From positions 82,999-146,998 of the forward strand of contig NZ_BMXS01000012.1 of the NCBI RefSeq assembly GCF_014651875.1: a DNA stretch of 64,000 bases, read 5' to 3'. Positions 43,849-52,422 of this stretch are shown in pieces. Position 1 is the first letter of the stretch; every line of letters begins with the position of its first letter. The notes below the pieces were generated by a model that was given only the letters and a program-made list of their open reading frames with translations, made no database searches and was not told where the DNA came from. The stretch comes from Litchfieldella qijiaojingensis. Its GTDB lineage: Bacteria > Pseudomonadota > Gammaproteobacteria > Pseudomonadales > Halomonadaceae. Made by a program: the position numbers and the translations under genes.

Positions 43849-43890
43849 ATTATCGTGCGGCGAGGCGTCGAATTATCGTGCGGCGCTACA
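43849..43890. repeat. Right end of the transposable-phage element
   Basis: Two exact copies of ATTATCGTGCGGCG (43849-43862 and 43872-43885) lie 23 bases apart, the same spacing as the inverted left-end sites. The outer ATTATCGT ends 11 bases before the terminal CA at 43889-43890, mirroring the 11 bases at the left tip. Confidence 0.9.
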
Positions 43891-43896
43891 AGCGAT

Positions 43897-44004
43897 GGCT
43901 AGACAAGGCAAAAATCAGCGAAAAGACGGAGTTTACGTGGTTGTAAATGAGTACTTTGAGCTGATTTTTAACGCCGTATGGGCGAGCGCAGGCAGTTTTC
44001 GGAC
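43897..44004. repeat. Right part of an interrupted intergenic palindrome
   Basis: Removing the element joins 30876-30897 to 43897-44004. The joined stretch begins GTCCGAAAA and ends TTTTCGGAC, with internal partners such as AAAAATCAGC (about 43910)/GCTGATTTTT (about 43961) and GTTTAC/GTAAAT near the centre. It looks like a member of a dispersed palindromic intergenic repeat family; copies elsewhere cannot be seen from this window. Confidence 0.65.
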
Positions 44005-44012
44005 AAACCGGC

Positions 44013-44498
44013 TCAATCGCGGAAGTTATTAAACTGCAAGGGAAGATCCGGCCCCTGCTCGCCCTTGAGCAGGGCAATCGCCTGCTGCAGGTCATCGCGC
44101 TTCTTGCCGGTAACGCGGACCTTGTCTCCCTGGATCTGCGCCTGGACCTTGAGCTTAGAATCCTTGAGCAACTTGACGATCGCCTTGCAGTCCGGTTGCT
44201 CCAGGCCCTGCTTGAGTTTGACTTCCTGACGCGCCTTCACGCCGCTGAGTACCGGGTCCTGCTCTTCCATGCAACGTGCATCGATACCACGAGCGATCAG
44301 CTTGTTGCGCAATACGTCCAACATCTGCTTGAGCTGGAAGTCAACTTCGGCTTCCAGGGAGACGCTCTCGCCATCGAGGCGATAGCTGGCATCGACACCC
44401 CGGAAATCGAAGCGCGTCTGGATTTCGCGGTTGGCTTGGTCCACCGCATTACTGGCTTCGTGCTTGTCGAATTCGGACACGATATCGAAAGAAGGCAT
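44013..44498 (-). CDS. yajQ: YajQ family cyclic-di-GMP-binding/nucleotide-binding protein
   Basis: A 161-residue cytoplasmic protein of the YajQ (UPF0234) family, whose members bind nucleotides including cyclic-di-GMP in some species. It begins [26 protein letters not shown], contains [12 protein letters not shown] and ends [11 protein letters not shown]; all are family hallmarks. AGGAG lies about 10 bases before the ATG. The stop lies 9 bases beyond the interrupted palindrome. Confidence 0.96.
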   Translation of the reverse strand: MPSFDIVSEFDKHEASNAVDQANREIQTRFDFRGVDASYRLDGESVSLEAEVDFQLKQMLDVLRNKLIARGIDARCMEEQDPVLSGVKARQEVKLKQGLEQPDCKAIVKLLKDSKLKVQAQIQGDKVRVTGKKRDDLQQAIALLKGEQGPDLPLQFNNFRD

Positions 44499-44571
44499 GG
44501 CACAGAATCTCCTGACTACGAACAGGCGACGATTCTATGCTAGCCAGGCGGCCGTTGCACCCGGGGTCCGC

Positions 44572-45054
44572 CTAGCCCGCTGCGACCAGCGGCTGCGAGG
44601 CATTCTGAAGTGGCTTGGACATCTGCCAGGCGGCACAGCCATCGACATAGTAGTCATCCATCCAGCGCTGCAGGGTGAATCCCATGCGGCGATAGAGTCC
44701 TAAGGCCACCCGGTTATCGGCACGCACCTCCAACGTAATCTGGAGCATGTCGCGCCGACGCGCTTCGCGTTCCAGCACCTCGAGCAGGCGACGTCCCAGC
44801 CCTTCCCCCCGCGCCTCGGGGTGCACGCAAAAGGAATACAACCGCGCCGAGCGGCTATTGCGACGAAACAGCAACGTGCCATAGCCCAATGGCTGGTCCT
44901 CGGTATCCACCACCAACCAGGTCACGGCATTGGCACCGCGCAGCAGGTGAGCCAATTGACGCCGGCTGAAACGGTCACCGTCGAAACAAGTCATCTCCAA
45001 GTGACAGAGGGCATCCAGATCGGAAGGGTGCGCCAAGCGCAGTGAGGCAGTCAT
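44572..45054 (-). CDS. GNAT family N-acetyltransferase
   Basis: A 160-residue acetyltransferase. The acetyl-CoA site is in FCVHPEARGEGLGRRLLEVLE (motif A), followed by LEVRADNRVALGLYRRMGF (motif B) as in RimI-like enzymes. ATG 45054 gives the typical N-terminus MTASLRLAHPSDLDALCHLE; in-frame upstream starts would run into the divergent gene's promoter. It is divergent from the ATP-grasp gene, a pairing often kept in relatives (from memory), so the two may act on related peptide-like substrates. Confidence 0.9.
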   Translation of the reverse strand: MTASLRLAHPSDLDALCHLEMTCFDGDRFSRRQLAHLLRGANAVTWLVVDTEDQPLGYGTLLFRRNSRSARLYSFCVHPEARGEGLGRRLLEVLEREARRRDMLQITLEVRADNRVALGLYRRMGFTLQRWMDDYYVDGCAAWQMSKPLQNASQPLVAAG

Positions 45055-45229
45055 GTTGTGACCCCGAGGATTTGCGCGAATTGTCGTCGTCATGCCACTG
45101 ATTGTCACCGCCCCTTTCCATGAAATTATTTCAATTGGCAAGCGTATTGTCGCGACTCCATTGCAAGCGCAATCTAGGCGTCATTATTTCGGCCAATTTG
45201 GCCAGGCATGGAAAAGGAAGCTCGCTCAC

Positions 45230-46720
45230 ATGTGTCCCTTGCGTATCGTCGTCGACCGCACTGCCGATTGGCGTCCCTACTACCCATCAGAGGACCTGGT
45301 CACCGCCAGTGACTATCTGGCCGACGAGCGTCTGTCCGCGGACCAGGATGCCGCCACCCACGTCATCAACTTGTGTGCCGATCTGGATTACCTGGAAACC
45401 GGTTACTACGTGTCGCTGCTGGCCCAGGCACGTGGCCAGCGCATACTACCCAGCGTGGAAACCCTCAACCAGCTCTCGCGCAAGGCCCTTGTCGACCTGC
45501 AGCTCGATAGCCTGGCACCGCTGCTCGGCGAGCTGGCCAAGCGCGGGACGCTACCCGGCGATACCTTCATCCTGCGCATACTATTCGGGGAATGCCTGCA
45601 CCCGGAACTCGCCAAGTTGGCCCGACGCCTGTTCGAGCGCCTGCCATGTCCCTTGCTGGAGGCGCGCTTCACCCAGCGCCAGGGGCTGTGGCGACTATCG
45701 CGCCTCAAACCGCTCAAGCTCACCGCCCTGCGTGGCGAAGAGCAGGACCTGTTCGCCAGTGCCCTCAACCGTCATTCGCGCAAGGTCTGGCGTACCCCCA
45801 AGGCACGCAAGCGCTATCGTTTCGACCTGGCGATTCTGGTCGATCCACAGGAAGCGCTGCCGCCCAGCAACAAGAGCGCCTTGAAGCAGTTCATTCGCGC
45901 CGGTCGGCGTCTTGGCATCGACGTCTCGCTGATCACCAAGCGCGACGAGGGGCGATTGGCGGAATTCGACGGCCTGTTCATCCGCGAGACGACCAGCCTC
46001 GATCACCATACCTACCGCATGGCCAGGCGTGCCGAACATGAAGGGTTGGTAGTGATCGACGACCCGCGCTCGATCCTGCGCTGTACCAACAAGGTCTACC
46101 TGCATGCCCTGCTGCGCGCCAAGGGGATTCCCTGCCCCGACGGCTTGTTGCTCGGTCGCCACGACTTGAAACGCCTGCCCGAGAAGGCTGCCGGGCTGAC
46201 CTATCCGATGGTGCTCAAGGTACCCGACGGCTCCTTCTCGCGCGGCATCGTCAAGATCGAGTCCACCGAGCAGTTGCTGCGCGAGGCCAGCCGACTGTTC
46301 GAGGCATCCGCCCTGCTGTTGTTGCAGGAGTGGCTGCCCACCGAATTCGACTGGCGCATCGGCGTCCTCGACGGCGAAGCCCTGTTTGCCAGCCGTTACT
46401 ATATGGCTCGTGGCCATTGGCAGATCTACGACCACTCCAAGGGCAAGGTGAAGAGCGGCGGCTTCAGCACCCATGCCCCGAGCGAAGCCCCCAAAGCGGT
46501 CGTCAAGGCGGCACTCAAGGCCACCCGCCTGATCGGCGACGGTCTCTACGGCGTCGACCTCAAGCAAGTCGGCGACCGGGTAGTGGTGATCGAGATCAAC
46601 GACAACCCCAATGTCGACGCCGGCGTGGAGGACGTCGTACTCGGCCCCAGACTCTACGACAGGATCATGGAAGTGTTCCTGGAACGCATGGAGGCCCGGC
46701 GGCGACACACCCCGCGCTGA
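45230..46720 (+). CDS. RimK-like ATP-grasp ligase with N-terminal RLAN domain
   Basis: A 496-residue protein. The N-terminal part (about 1-170) is the RLAN-type domain found before some RimK-like enzymes (PLRIVVDRTADWRPYYPSEDLVTASDYL). The ATP-grasp part (about 240-480) includes STNKVYL-like CTNKVYLHALLRAKGIPCPDG, YPMVLKVPDGSFSRGIVKIES and VIEINDNPNVDAGVED with metal-binding residues. Such enzymes form amide bonds between an acid and an amino acid, and RimK itself adds glutamate to S6; the substrate here is unknown. ATG 45230 is preferred as it opens the conserved domain. Confidence 0.88.
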   Translation: MCPLRIVVDRTADWRPYYPSEDLVTASDYLADERLSADQDAATHVINLCADLDYLETGYYVSLLAQARGQRILPSVETLNQLSRKALVDLQLDSLAPLLGELAKRGTLPGDTFILRILFGECLHPELAKLARRLFERLPCPLLEARFTQRQGLWRLSRLKPLKLTALRGEEQDLFASALNRHSRKVWRTPKARKRYRFDLAILVDPQEALPPSNKSALKQFIRAGRRLGIDVSLITKRDEGRLAEFDGLFIRETTSLDHHTYRMARRAEHEGLVVIDDPRSILRCTNKVYLHALLRAKGIPCPDGLLLGRHDLKRLPEKAAGLTYPMVLKVPDGSFSRGIVKIESTEQLLREASRLFEASALLLLQEWLPTEFDWRIGVLDGEALFASRYYMARGHWQIYDHSKGKVKSGGFSTHAPSEAPKAVVKAALKATRLIGDGLYGVDLKQVGDRVVVIEINDNPNVDAGVEDVVLGPRLYDRIMEVFLERMEARRRHTPR

Positions 46721-46810
46721 GGGGTTCGCCATGCCCACCGACATGGACTAGCTTCAGACCATGGGGATGCGAGACCTCATGCCATCGTCGTACCAGGGAG
46801 GAGGACGACC

Positions 46811-48808
46811 GTGCGATTCGAGTCATGTCGGTGGATGGCACTCGCCGTGGTGCTACTGGCCGCGTCGGGGTGCGATGCCCCGCTGCCGGAGCTCGACCTG
46901 GACGGCCCTACCGCTGAATGGCCTCACTATGGCCAAGGCCTGGACGGCCTGCGCTACTCGCCGCTCGACCAGATTCGCCCCGATAACGTCGCGCAACTAG
47001 AGGAAGTCTGGCGCTACGAAAGCGGCGACTATTCCGAAGGCAATGCCGACTTGACGCGCACCTCGCTTCAGGTCACGCCCATCGTGGTCAATGAACGGCT
47101 GATCTTCTGCACGCCCTTCAATCGCGTCATCGCCCTGGACCCGGAAAGCGGCGAGGAGCTCTGGCAATTCGATCCCGAACTGCGGCAACGCAAGCTACAC
47201 GGAGCCTACCCGCTGACCTGCCGCGGGGTCAGTTACTGGCGAGACGACGCAGCCAACGGCGAAGAATGCCGGGAACGTATCTTCACCGGCACCCAGGATG
47301 CCGAACTGATCGCCCTGGACGCCGCCAGCGGTCGTCCCTGCGCGGATTTCGGCGATAACGGCCGGGTCGCGCTGCGCGACGATCTCGGCGATGACGTCCC
47401 GCCGTGGGAGTACTATGTCACCTCGGCGCCGCTGGTGATCGAGGATCTGGTCATCGTCGGCGCCCTGGTGGCCGACAATGTACGCGCCGATGCCCCGCCG
47501 GGGGTGGTACGCGCCTTCGATGCCCGCACCGGGAAACTGGCTTGGGCATGGGACCCGGTTCCACCGGACCAGCCATCTACCCCCAGCGAAGGCCCCTACC
47601 GCCGCGCCACCGCCAATGTCTGGGCACCGATGGCTGCCGACGCGGCACGGAACCTGCTGTTCGTGCCCACAGGCAATGCATCACCGGACTATTTTGGCGG
47701 CATGCGCCAGGGGCTCGACTATTATTCGTCGTCGGTGGTCGCCCTGCACACCCATGGTGAGCGGGCGGGCGAGGTCGCCTGGCGTTTCCAGACCGTACAT
47801 CACGATCTCTGGGACTACGACATAGGCGCCCAGCCGACCCTGTTCGACCTGCACACCGCCGACGGCCCAATCCCGGCAGTGGCGGTGTCGACCAAGATGG
47901 GGCATGTTTTCGTGCTCGACCGGGAAAGCGGCGAGCCACTGCACCCTGTCAAGGAACGCCCCGTCCCCCAGGGGCCAGCATCCGGCGAATACCTGTCGCC
48001 CACCCAGCCCTTCCCGGTCAAGCCGCCGACCCTCTACTCGCCCCGACTGACTCCCGAGGATGCCTGGGGTCTGACCTTCTGGGACCGTGACTACTGCCGC
48101 CGGGAGATCGAATCGCGTCGCTCCGAGGGTCTGTTCACGCCGCCAAGCGTGGAAGGCTCGGTACACTATCCAGGCGCGCTTGGCGGCATCAACTGGGGCG
48201 GCGGCGCAATTGATCCAAAGACCAATGTGCTGGTGGTCAATCAATCACGCGTCCCCACCGGCGTCACCCTGGTCCCCCGCGAGGAGTACGAAGCGCTGCC
48301 CGAAGAAGAAAAGGGTGTTGCCGAAGGCGGGCTGCCAGGCACCACCAAGCTCTACGGCGAAATGCGCGACACCCCCTATGCCGTACGCCGCGAGTTGTTG
48401 CTGTCACCGCTCGGCATGCCATGCAGCGCTCCGCCCTGGGGCACCCTGACCGCCGTCGACCTGAACGCGGGTGAGATCCGCTGGGAGATACCACTGGGGT
48501 CCACCCGCGGCCAGGCCCCATGGCCGCTGTGGTTCGACATCGGTGTCCCCAATATCGGCGGCCCCCTAGTGACCGCCAGCGGCCTGGTCTTCATTGCCGC
48601 CACTCCCGACCGCTACCTGCGTGGTTTCGACCTCGACAGCGGCGAGGAGCTGTGGCGCGCCGACCTGCCCTATGCCGGCCACGCCACACCGCTGACCTAC
48701 CGGCTGCACCCGGACAGCCGGCAGTTCGTGGTCATCGCCGCCGGTGGACACGCGCTGTCAGATCCCGGGGATGCCATCGTCGCCTTCGCCCTGCCGGAGC
48801 CGCAATGA
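46811..48808 (+). CDS. PQQ-dependent dehydrogenase, glucose-dehydrogenase-like lipoprotein
   Basis: A 665-residue quinoprotein with an eight-bladed propeller. It resembles the periplasmic part of membrane-bound glucose dehydrogenase but lacks the N-terminal membrane helices. Instead a lipoprotein signal peptide is present (MALAVVLLAASGC). Matching blocks are WPHYGQGLDGLRYSPLDQI, VHHDLWDYDIGAQPTLFDL, STKMGHVFVLDRESGEPL and PDRYLRGFDLDSGEELW. It probably oxidises a sugar or alcohol in the periplasm and passes electrons to the quinone pool. GTG 46811 follows GGGAGGAGG. No PQQ synthesis genes are in the window. Confidence 0.9.
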   Translation: MRFESCRWMALAVVLLAASGCDAPLPELDLDGPTAEWPHYGQGLDGLRYSPLDQIRPDNVAQLEEVWRYESGDYSEGNADLTRTSLQVTPIVVNERLIFCTPFNRVIALDPESGEELWQFDPELRQRKLHGAYPLTCRGVSYWRDDAANGEECRERIFTGTQDAELIALDAASGRPCADFGDNGRVALRDDLGDDVPPWEYYVTSAPLVIEDLVIVGALVADNVRADAPPGVVRAFDARTGKLAWAWDPVPPDQPSTPSEGPYRRATANVWAPMAADAARNLLFVPTGNASPDYFGGMRQGLDYYSSSVVALHTHGERAGEVAWRFQTVHHDLWDYDIGAQPTLFDLHTADGPIPAVAVSTKMGHVFVLDRESGEPLHPVKERPVPQGPASGEYLSPTQPFPVKPPTLYSPRLTPEDAWGLTFWDRDYCRREIESRRSEGLFTPPSVEGSVHYPGALGGINWGGGAIDPKTNVLVVNQSRVPTGVTLVPREEYEALPEEEKGVAEGGLPGTTKLYGEMRDTPYAVRRELLLSPLGMPCSAPPWGTLTAVDLNAGEIRWEIPLGSTRGQAPWPLWFDIGVPNIGGPLVTASGLVFIAATPDRYLRGFDLDSGEELWRADLPYAGHATPLTYRLHPDSRQFVVIAAGGHALSDPGDAIVAFALPEPQ

Positions 48809-49695
48809 GTGCGTTGACGGAACACTGGATCGAACGCCCCGGCTATCGCCTGCGCCTGTGCCAGGCTGGCGAGCCGTCGAGGCCTCTGGTGCTGTTCCTG
48901 CATGGTTACCCGGATAGTCAGCGCATGTGGCAGGAAATCATGTTGCGCCTGGCCGACAGCTACCGTGTCGCCAGCCTCGACTGGCCAGGGGTGCCCGCCG
49001 AGGAGCCACGTCAGCCAGCACGACGTTACCGCATCGCCGCCCTGCTCAAGGACATCGAGGCGGTGATCGAGACGCTAGACACCAGCCAAGTGCACCTGGT
49101 CGGTCATGACTGGGGCGCCACCATTGGCTGGTCGTTTGTCACCCACCCCCAATACAGCAAGCGGGTACTCAGTTGGAGCTTCATCTCCGGTCCGCATCTG
49201 GCGATCTGGCGGCAATGGGCCCGCGAGGAACTCGGCAGCCTGCAGCCGCGGCGCATGTGGCCGGCGCTCAAGCAACTGCTGCGATCCACCTACACCCTGC
49301 CACTGCTGGCCTGGCCGCTGGGCGAAAGTTTCTGGCGACTCGGTGGCGTGCCGGCCTGGCGCCTGGTGCTGCGCCTGGCCGGAGTCCCTCACGGCGACCC
49401 CATGCTCAACGAATCCCGCATCCAGGTGATGTCGATGGCACTGGGCCCCATGGCGCTGTATCGCCAGAACATCTTCCACCCGCCACCCCTGCCGCCCCAC
49501 GCCAGCGTGACCTGCCCGGTGCAGTTGATCGTCGCCGAACGCGACCCCTTCGTCTCGGAAGCCGGCTACGCCAACCTCACCGACTACGTCACCGACCTGC
49601 GCATCGCCCGCCTGCCCGGCTCGCACTGGGTGACACGCAGCCACCCCGACGAGACCGTTGCGCTGTTGCGGAGTTTTCTCGAAGAGGTCGCCTGA
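48805..49695 (+). CDS. Alpha/beta-fold hydrolase (epoxide hydrolase-like)
   Basis: A 296-residue hydrolase. The HGYPDS oxyanion motif and nucleophile elbow VGHDWGATIGW with Asp as nucleophile place it with epoxide hydrolases and haloalkane dehalogenases. The acid lies near AERDPFV and the histidine in PGSHWVTRSHPD. The start ATG at 48805 overlaps the stop of the PQQ-dehydrogenase gene (ATGA), so the longer in-frame opening inside that gene is not used. Coupling suggests a shared pathway, perhaps hydrolysis of a lactone or ester product, but this is inference. Confidence 0.9.
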   Translation: MSALTEHWIERPGYRLRLCQAGEPSRPLVLFLHGYPDSQRMWQEIMLRLADSYRVASLDWPGVPAEEPRQPARRYRIAALLKDIEAVIETLDTSQVHLVGHDWGATIGWSFVTHPQYSKRVLSWSFISGPHLAIWRQWAREELGSLQPRRMWPALKQLLRSTYTLPLLAWPLGESFWRLGGVPAWRLVLRLAGVPHGDPMLNESRIQVMSMALGPMALYRQNIFHPPPLPPHASVTCPVQLIVAERDPFVSEAGYANLTDYVTDLRIARLPGSHWVTRSHPDETVALLRSFLEEVA

Positions 49696-49769
49696 ATCGG
49701 CCTCGCCCCCTCTACCGCCAGGGCTCCTACACTAATCATTAGAGAAGGAGCGTATACCCGGAGGACCCG

Positions 49770-51140
49770 ATGCAACCGCTAGCGAATTCCATAGCCATGA
49801 TCGGCAATACGCCGATGGTGCGGGTCGCCAATATGGACACCGGCCCCTGCGAACTCTACCTGAAGCTGGAGAACATGAACCCGACCGGCTCGGTCAAGGA
49901 TCGCATCGGGCTGTCGATGATCGAGGCCGCCGAGGCCTCGGGCGATCTCAAACCGGGCGGCACCATCGTCGAAGGCACCGCCGGCAATACCGGGCTCGCC
50001 CTCGCGTTGGTGGCGCAGCAGAAGGGCTACCGCGTAATCCTGGTGATCCCCGACAAGATGAGCCGCGAGAAGATCTTCCATCTCAAGGCCATGGGAGCCG
50101 AGGTGGTAATGACGCGCTCGGACGTGGCCAAGGGTCACCCCGAATACTATCAGGACAAGGCGGCGGCCATCGCCCGGGAGATCCCCGGCGCGATATTCAT
50201 CAACCAGTTCGGCAATCCCGCCAACCCCCTGGCCCACGAGCACGGCACCGGCCCGGAGATCCTGCGCCAGATGGATGGGCGCCTCGACGCCGTGGTCTGC
50301 GGGGTGGGCTCGAGCGGTACCATGACCGGTCTGTCGCGACATTTCGCCAAGGTCGCGCCCGCAATCGAACTGGTGCTGGCCGACCCCGAGGGCTCCGTGC
50401 TGGCCGAGTACGTGCGTAGCGGGCAGCTCGGCACCAAGAGTGGGAGCTGGCTGGTCGAAGGCATCGGCGAGGACTTCATTCCGATCATCGCGGACCTGTC
50501 CCGGGTCAGCCAGGCCATCACCATCTCCGACAAGGAAAGCCTGCTGTCTGGCCGCGAACTGCTGCATCGCGAGGGGATTCTGGGCGGGACCTCCACCGGC
50601 ACCTGCGTAGCGGCAGCGCTGCGCTACTGTCGCGCCCAGACCCAGCCCAAGCGAGTGGTGACCTTCGTCTGCGATACCGGCAACAAGTACCTGTCCAAGA
50701 TGTACAACGATCACTGGCTGGAGGATCAGGGCTTCATCGAGCGGCGCCAGTACGGCGACCTGCGCGACTTGATCCGGCATCCCTATGCCGAGCACGACAC
50801 CGTGGTGGTGACGCCCGAAGAGCCGCTGACCACGGCCTACGCGCGCATGAAGCTCTACGATGTCTCCCAGCTCCCGGTCATGCAGGACGACCGGGTGGTC
50901 GGCATCATCGATGAATCGGACGTGCTGATGGCGGTGTATGGCCACGAGGACCATTTCAAATCGCCGGTGCGCGAGGCGATGATCACGCAACTGCAAGAGC
51001 TCAGCCCCAGCGCCACCCTGGACGACCTGGTAGCGGTGTTCCAGGAGGACCACGTCGCCATCGTCACCGAAGGCGACCAATTCCATGGCCTGATCACGCG
51101 GATCGATCTGCTCAATTATCTGAGGCGGCGAATCGACTGA
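49770..51140 (+). CDS. Cystathionine beta-synthase (PLP domain plus CBS pair)
   Basis: A 456-residue fold-type II PLP enzyme that condenses serine (or O-acetylserine) with homocysteine to cystathionine. The PLP lysine is in NMNPTGSVKDRIG, and TAGNTGLALAL and GVGSSGTMTGLSRH bind substrate and phosphate. A C-terminal CBS-domain pair covers about 335-455 (TTAYARMKLYDVSQLPVMQDDRVVGIID). GGAGG lies 6 bases upstream of the ATG. It is 19-25 bases from the next gene, forming a reverse transsulfuration operon. Confidence 0.95.
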   Translation: MQPLANSIAMIGNTPMVRVANMDTGPCELYLKLENMNPTGSVKDRIGLSMIEAAEASGDLKPGGTIVEGTAGNTGLALALVAQQKGYRVILVIPDKMSREKIFHLKAMGAEVVMTRSDVAKGHPEYYQDKAAAIAREIPGAIFINQFGNPANPLAHEHGTGPEILRQMDGRLDAVVCGVGSSGTMTGLSRHFAKVAPAIELVLADPEGSVLAEYVRSGQLGTKSGSWLVEGIGEDFIPIIADLSRVSQAITISDKESLLSGRELLHREGILGGTSTGTCVAAALRYCRAQTQPKRVVTFVCDTGNKYLSKMYNDHWLEDQGFIERRQYGDLRDLIRHPYAEHDTVVVTPEEPLTTAYARMKLYDVSQLPVMQDDRVVGIIDESDVLMAVYGHEDHFKSPVREAMITQLQELSPSATLDDLVAVFQEDHVAIVTEGDQFHGLITRIDLLNYLRRRID

Positions 51141-51165
51141 ACGGAACTGAACGGGAGAGATGGCG

Positions 51166-52356
51166 ATGAAGGACGACAACCAGGACATACCGTATCGGCT
51201 GGCGACCCGGGCCATCCATGCCGGGCAGGCGCCGGATCCGAGCACCGGGGCCATCATGACGCCGATCTATGCCACCTCCACCTACGTGCAGGCCAGCCCC
51301 GGCCGGCACCAGGGCTTCGAATACTCGCGCAGCGGCAACCCCACCCGCCTGGCGCTCGAGCGCTGCATGGCGGACCTGGAAGGAGGAACGGCGGGCTTCG
51401 CCTTCGCCTCGGGCATGGCGGCAACGGCCAGTGTGCTGGAACTGCTCGATCACGGCAGCCATGTGATCGCCATGGACGACCTCTACGGCGGCTCCTACCG
51501 CCTGTTCGAGAACGTCCGCCGGCGCTCCGCCGGGCTCGATTTCAGTTTCGTCGACCTGAGTCGCGAGGATGCCCTGGAAACCGCCCTGCGCGACAACAGC
51601 CGTATGCTCTGGGTGGAATCGCCCACCAACCCGCTGCTCAAGCTCGTCGACCTGCAACGTGTCGCCGATTTCGCACGAGACCACGGTCTGATCAGCGTCA
51701 TGGACAACACCTTCGCCACACCGGTGCTGCAACGGCCACTGGAACTCGGCTTCGACATTGTGGTGCACTCCACCACCAAATACCTGGGAGGCCACTCCGA
51801 TATCGTCGGCGGGATCGCCGTGGTCGCCGATGACGAACTGGCGAATCGGCTGGCCTTCATCCACAACGCCGTTGGCAGCATCGCCGGGCCGTTCGACAGC
51901 TTCCTTGCCCTGCGCGGGCTGAAAACCCTGGTGCTGCGCATGCGCCAACACTGCAAGAACGCCCGGACGCTGGCCGACTGGCTGGACGCCCACCCGGCGG
52001 TGGAACGGGTCATCTACCCCGGCCTGGCCAGCCATCCCCAGCACGACCTGGCCAGCCGCCAGATGAGCGATTTCGGCGGTATGGTCACCATCGTGGTGCG
52101 CGGCGGCGAACCGGCGGCACGGCGCATGCTGGAACGCTGCCGGATATTCTCCCTGGCTGAAAGCCTGGGCGGAGTGGAGAGCCTGATCGAGCATCCCGGC
52201 ATCATGACCCACGCCTCCATACCCGCAGAGACCCGCAAAAGGCTCGGTATCGAGGATGGGCTGATCCGGCTCTCAGTGGGCATCGAGGCGGTCGATGACC
52301 TGATCGCCGACCTGGATCAAGCATTGCAGACCGCCTGCGAGGAACAGACCGATTGA
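51166..52356 (+). CDS. Cystathionine gamma-lyase/gamma-synthase family PLP enzyme
   Basis: A 396-residue trans-sulfuration enzyme. The PLP lysine is in VVHSTTKYLGGHSDIVGG. Other family blocks are FEYSRSGNPTRLALE, FASGMAATASVLELL, YGGSYRLFENV and ESLGGVESLIEHPGIMTHASIP. Next to cystathionine beta-synthase it most probably acts as gamma-lyase, giving cysteine, but the family cannot be split safely by sequence. GGGAG is only 2 bases from ATG 51160 and 8 from ATG 51166, so the latter is used. A diverged copy of its 3' end lies at 54,914-55,092. Confidence 0.94.
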   Translation: MKDDNQDIPYRLATRAIHAGQAPDPSTGAIMTPIYATSTYVQASPGRHQGFEYSRSGNPTRLALERCMADLEGGTAGFAFASGMAATASVLELLDHGSHVIAMDDLYGGSYRLFENVRRRSAGLDFSFVDLSREDALETALRDNSRMLWVESPTNPLLKLVDLQRVADFARDHGLISVMDNTFATPVLQRPLELGFDIVVHSTTKYLGGHSDIVGGIAVVADDELANRLAFIHNAVGSIAGPFDSFLALRGLKTLVLRMRQHCKNARTLADWLDAHPAVERVIYPGLASHPQHDLASRQMSDFGGMVTIVVRGGEPAARRMLERCRIFSLAESLGGVESLIEHPGIMTHASIPAETRKRLGIEDGLIRLSVGIEAVDDLIADLDQALQTACEEQTD

Positions 52357-52422
52357 ATCGGCTGGTGGAGTGAGGATAGCTACCTGACAGTCAACCAGAG
52401 TGGCGACGTGAGGTTATAGCGA

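Larger units (their letters stand above)
30892..43896. mobile_element. 12,993-bp transposable-phage element with 6-bp target duplication
   Basis: The element proper runs from 30898 to 43890. Termini are TG...CA: the left end reads TGTCCCTTCCCAAGATAAT and the right end, reversed, TGTAGCGCCGCACGATAAT. AGCGAT flanks both sides (30892-30897 and 43891-43896) as a target-site duplication. A second terminal site lies 23 bases further in at each end. Inside are a repressor, early genes, a DDE transposase and AAA+ ATPase, GemA-like and Mor-like genes, a capsid protein, a tail chaperone and a tape measure. Gene order resembles B3/Mu-type phages, whose genomes are usually 35-40 kb, so about two thirds of a phage is missing. 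Only one insertion is visible in the window. Confidence 0.92.
43561..44012. other. Right end of the element and restored-target region
   Basis: No convincing gene in about 450 bases. 43561-43848 is element DNA without recognised content. The terminal repeats are at 43849-43890, the target duplication at 43891-43896, and then the right half of a long intergenic palindrome to about 44004. Confidence 0.7.

Noticed and set aside
43849..43885. CRISPR-like short direct repeats
   Set aside because: Only two copies with a 9-base gap, explained as transposase sites of the element end.
49779..51257. 492-codon minus-strand open frame opposite the cystathionine beta-synthase gene
   Set aside because: Antisense shadow without domains.
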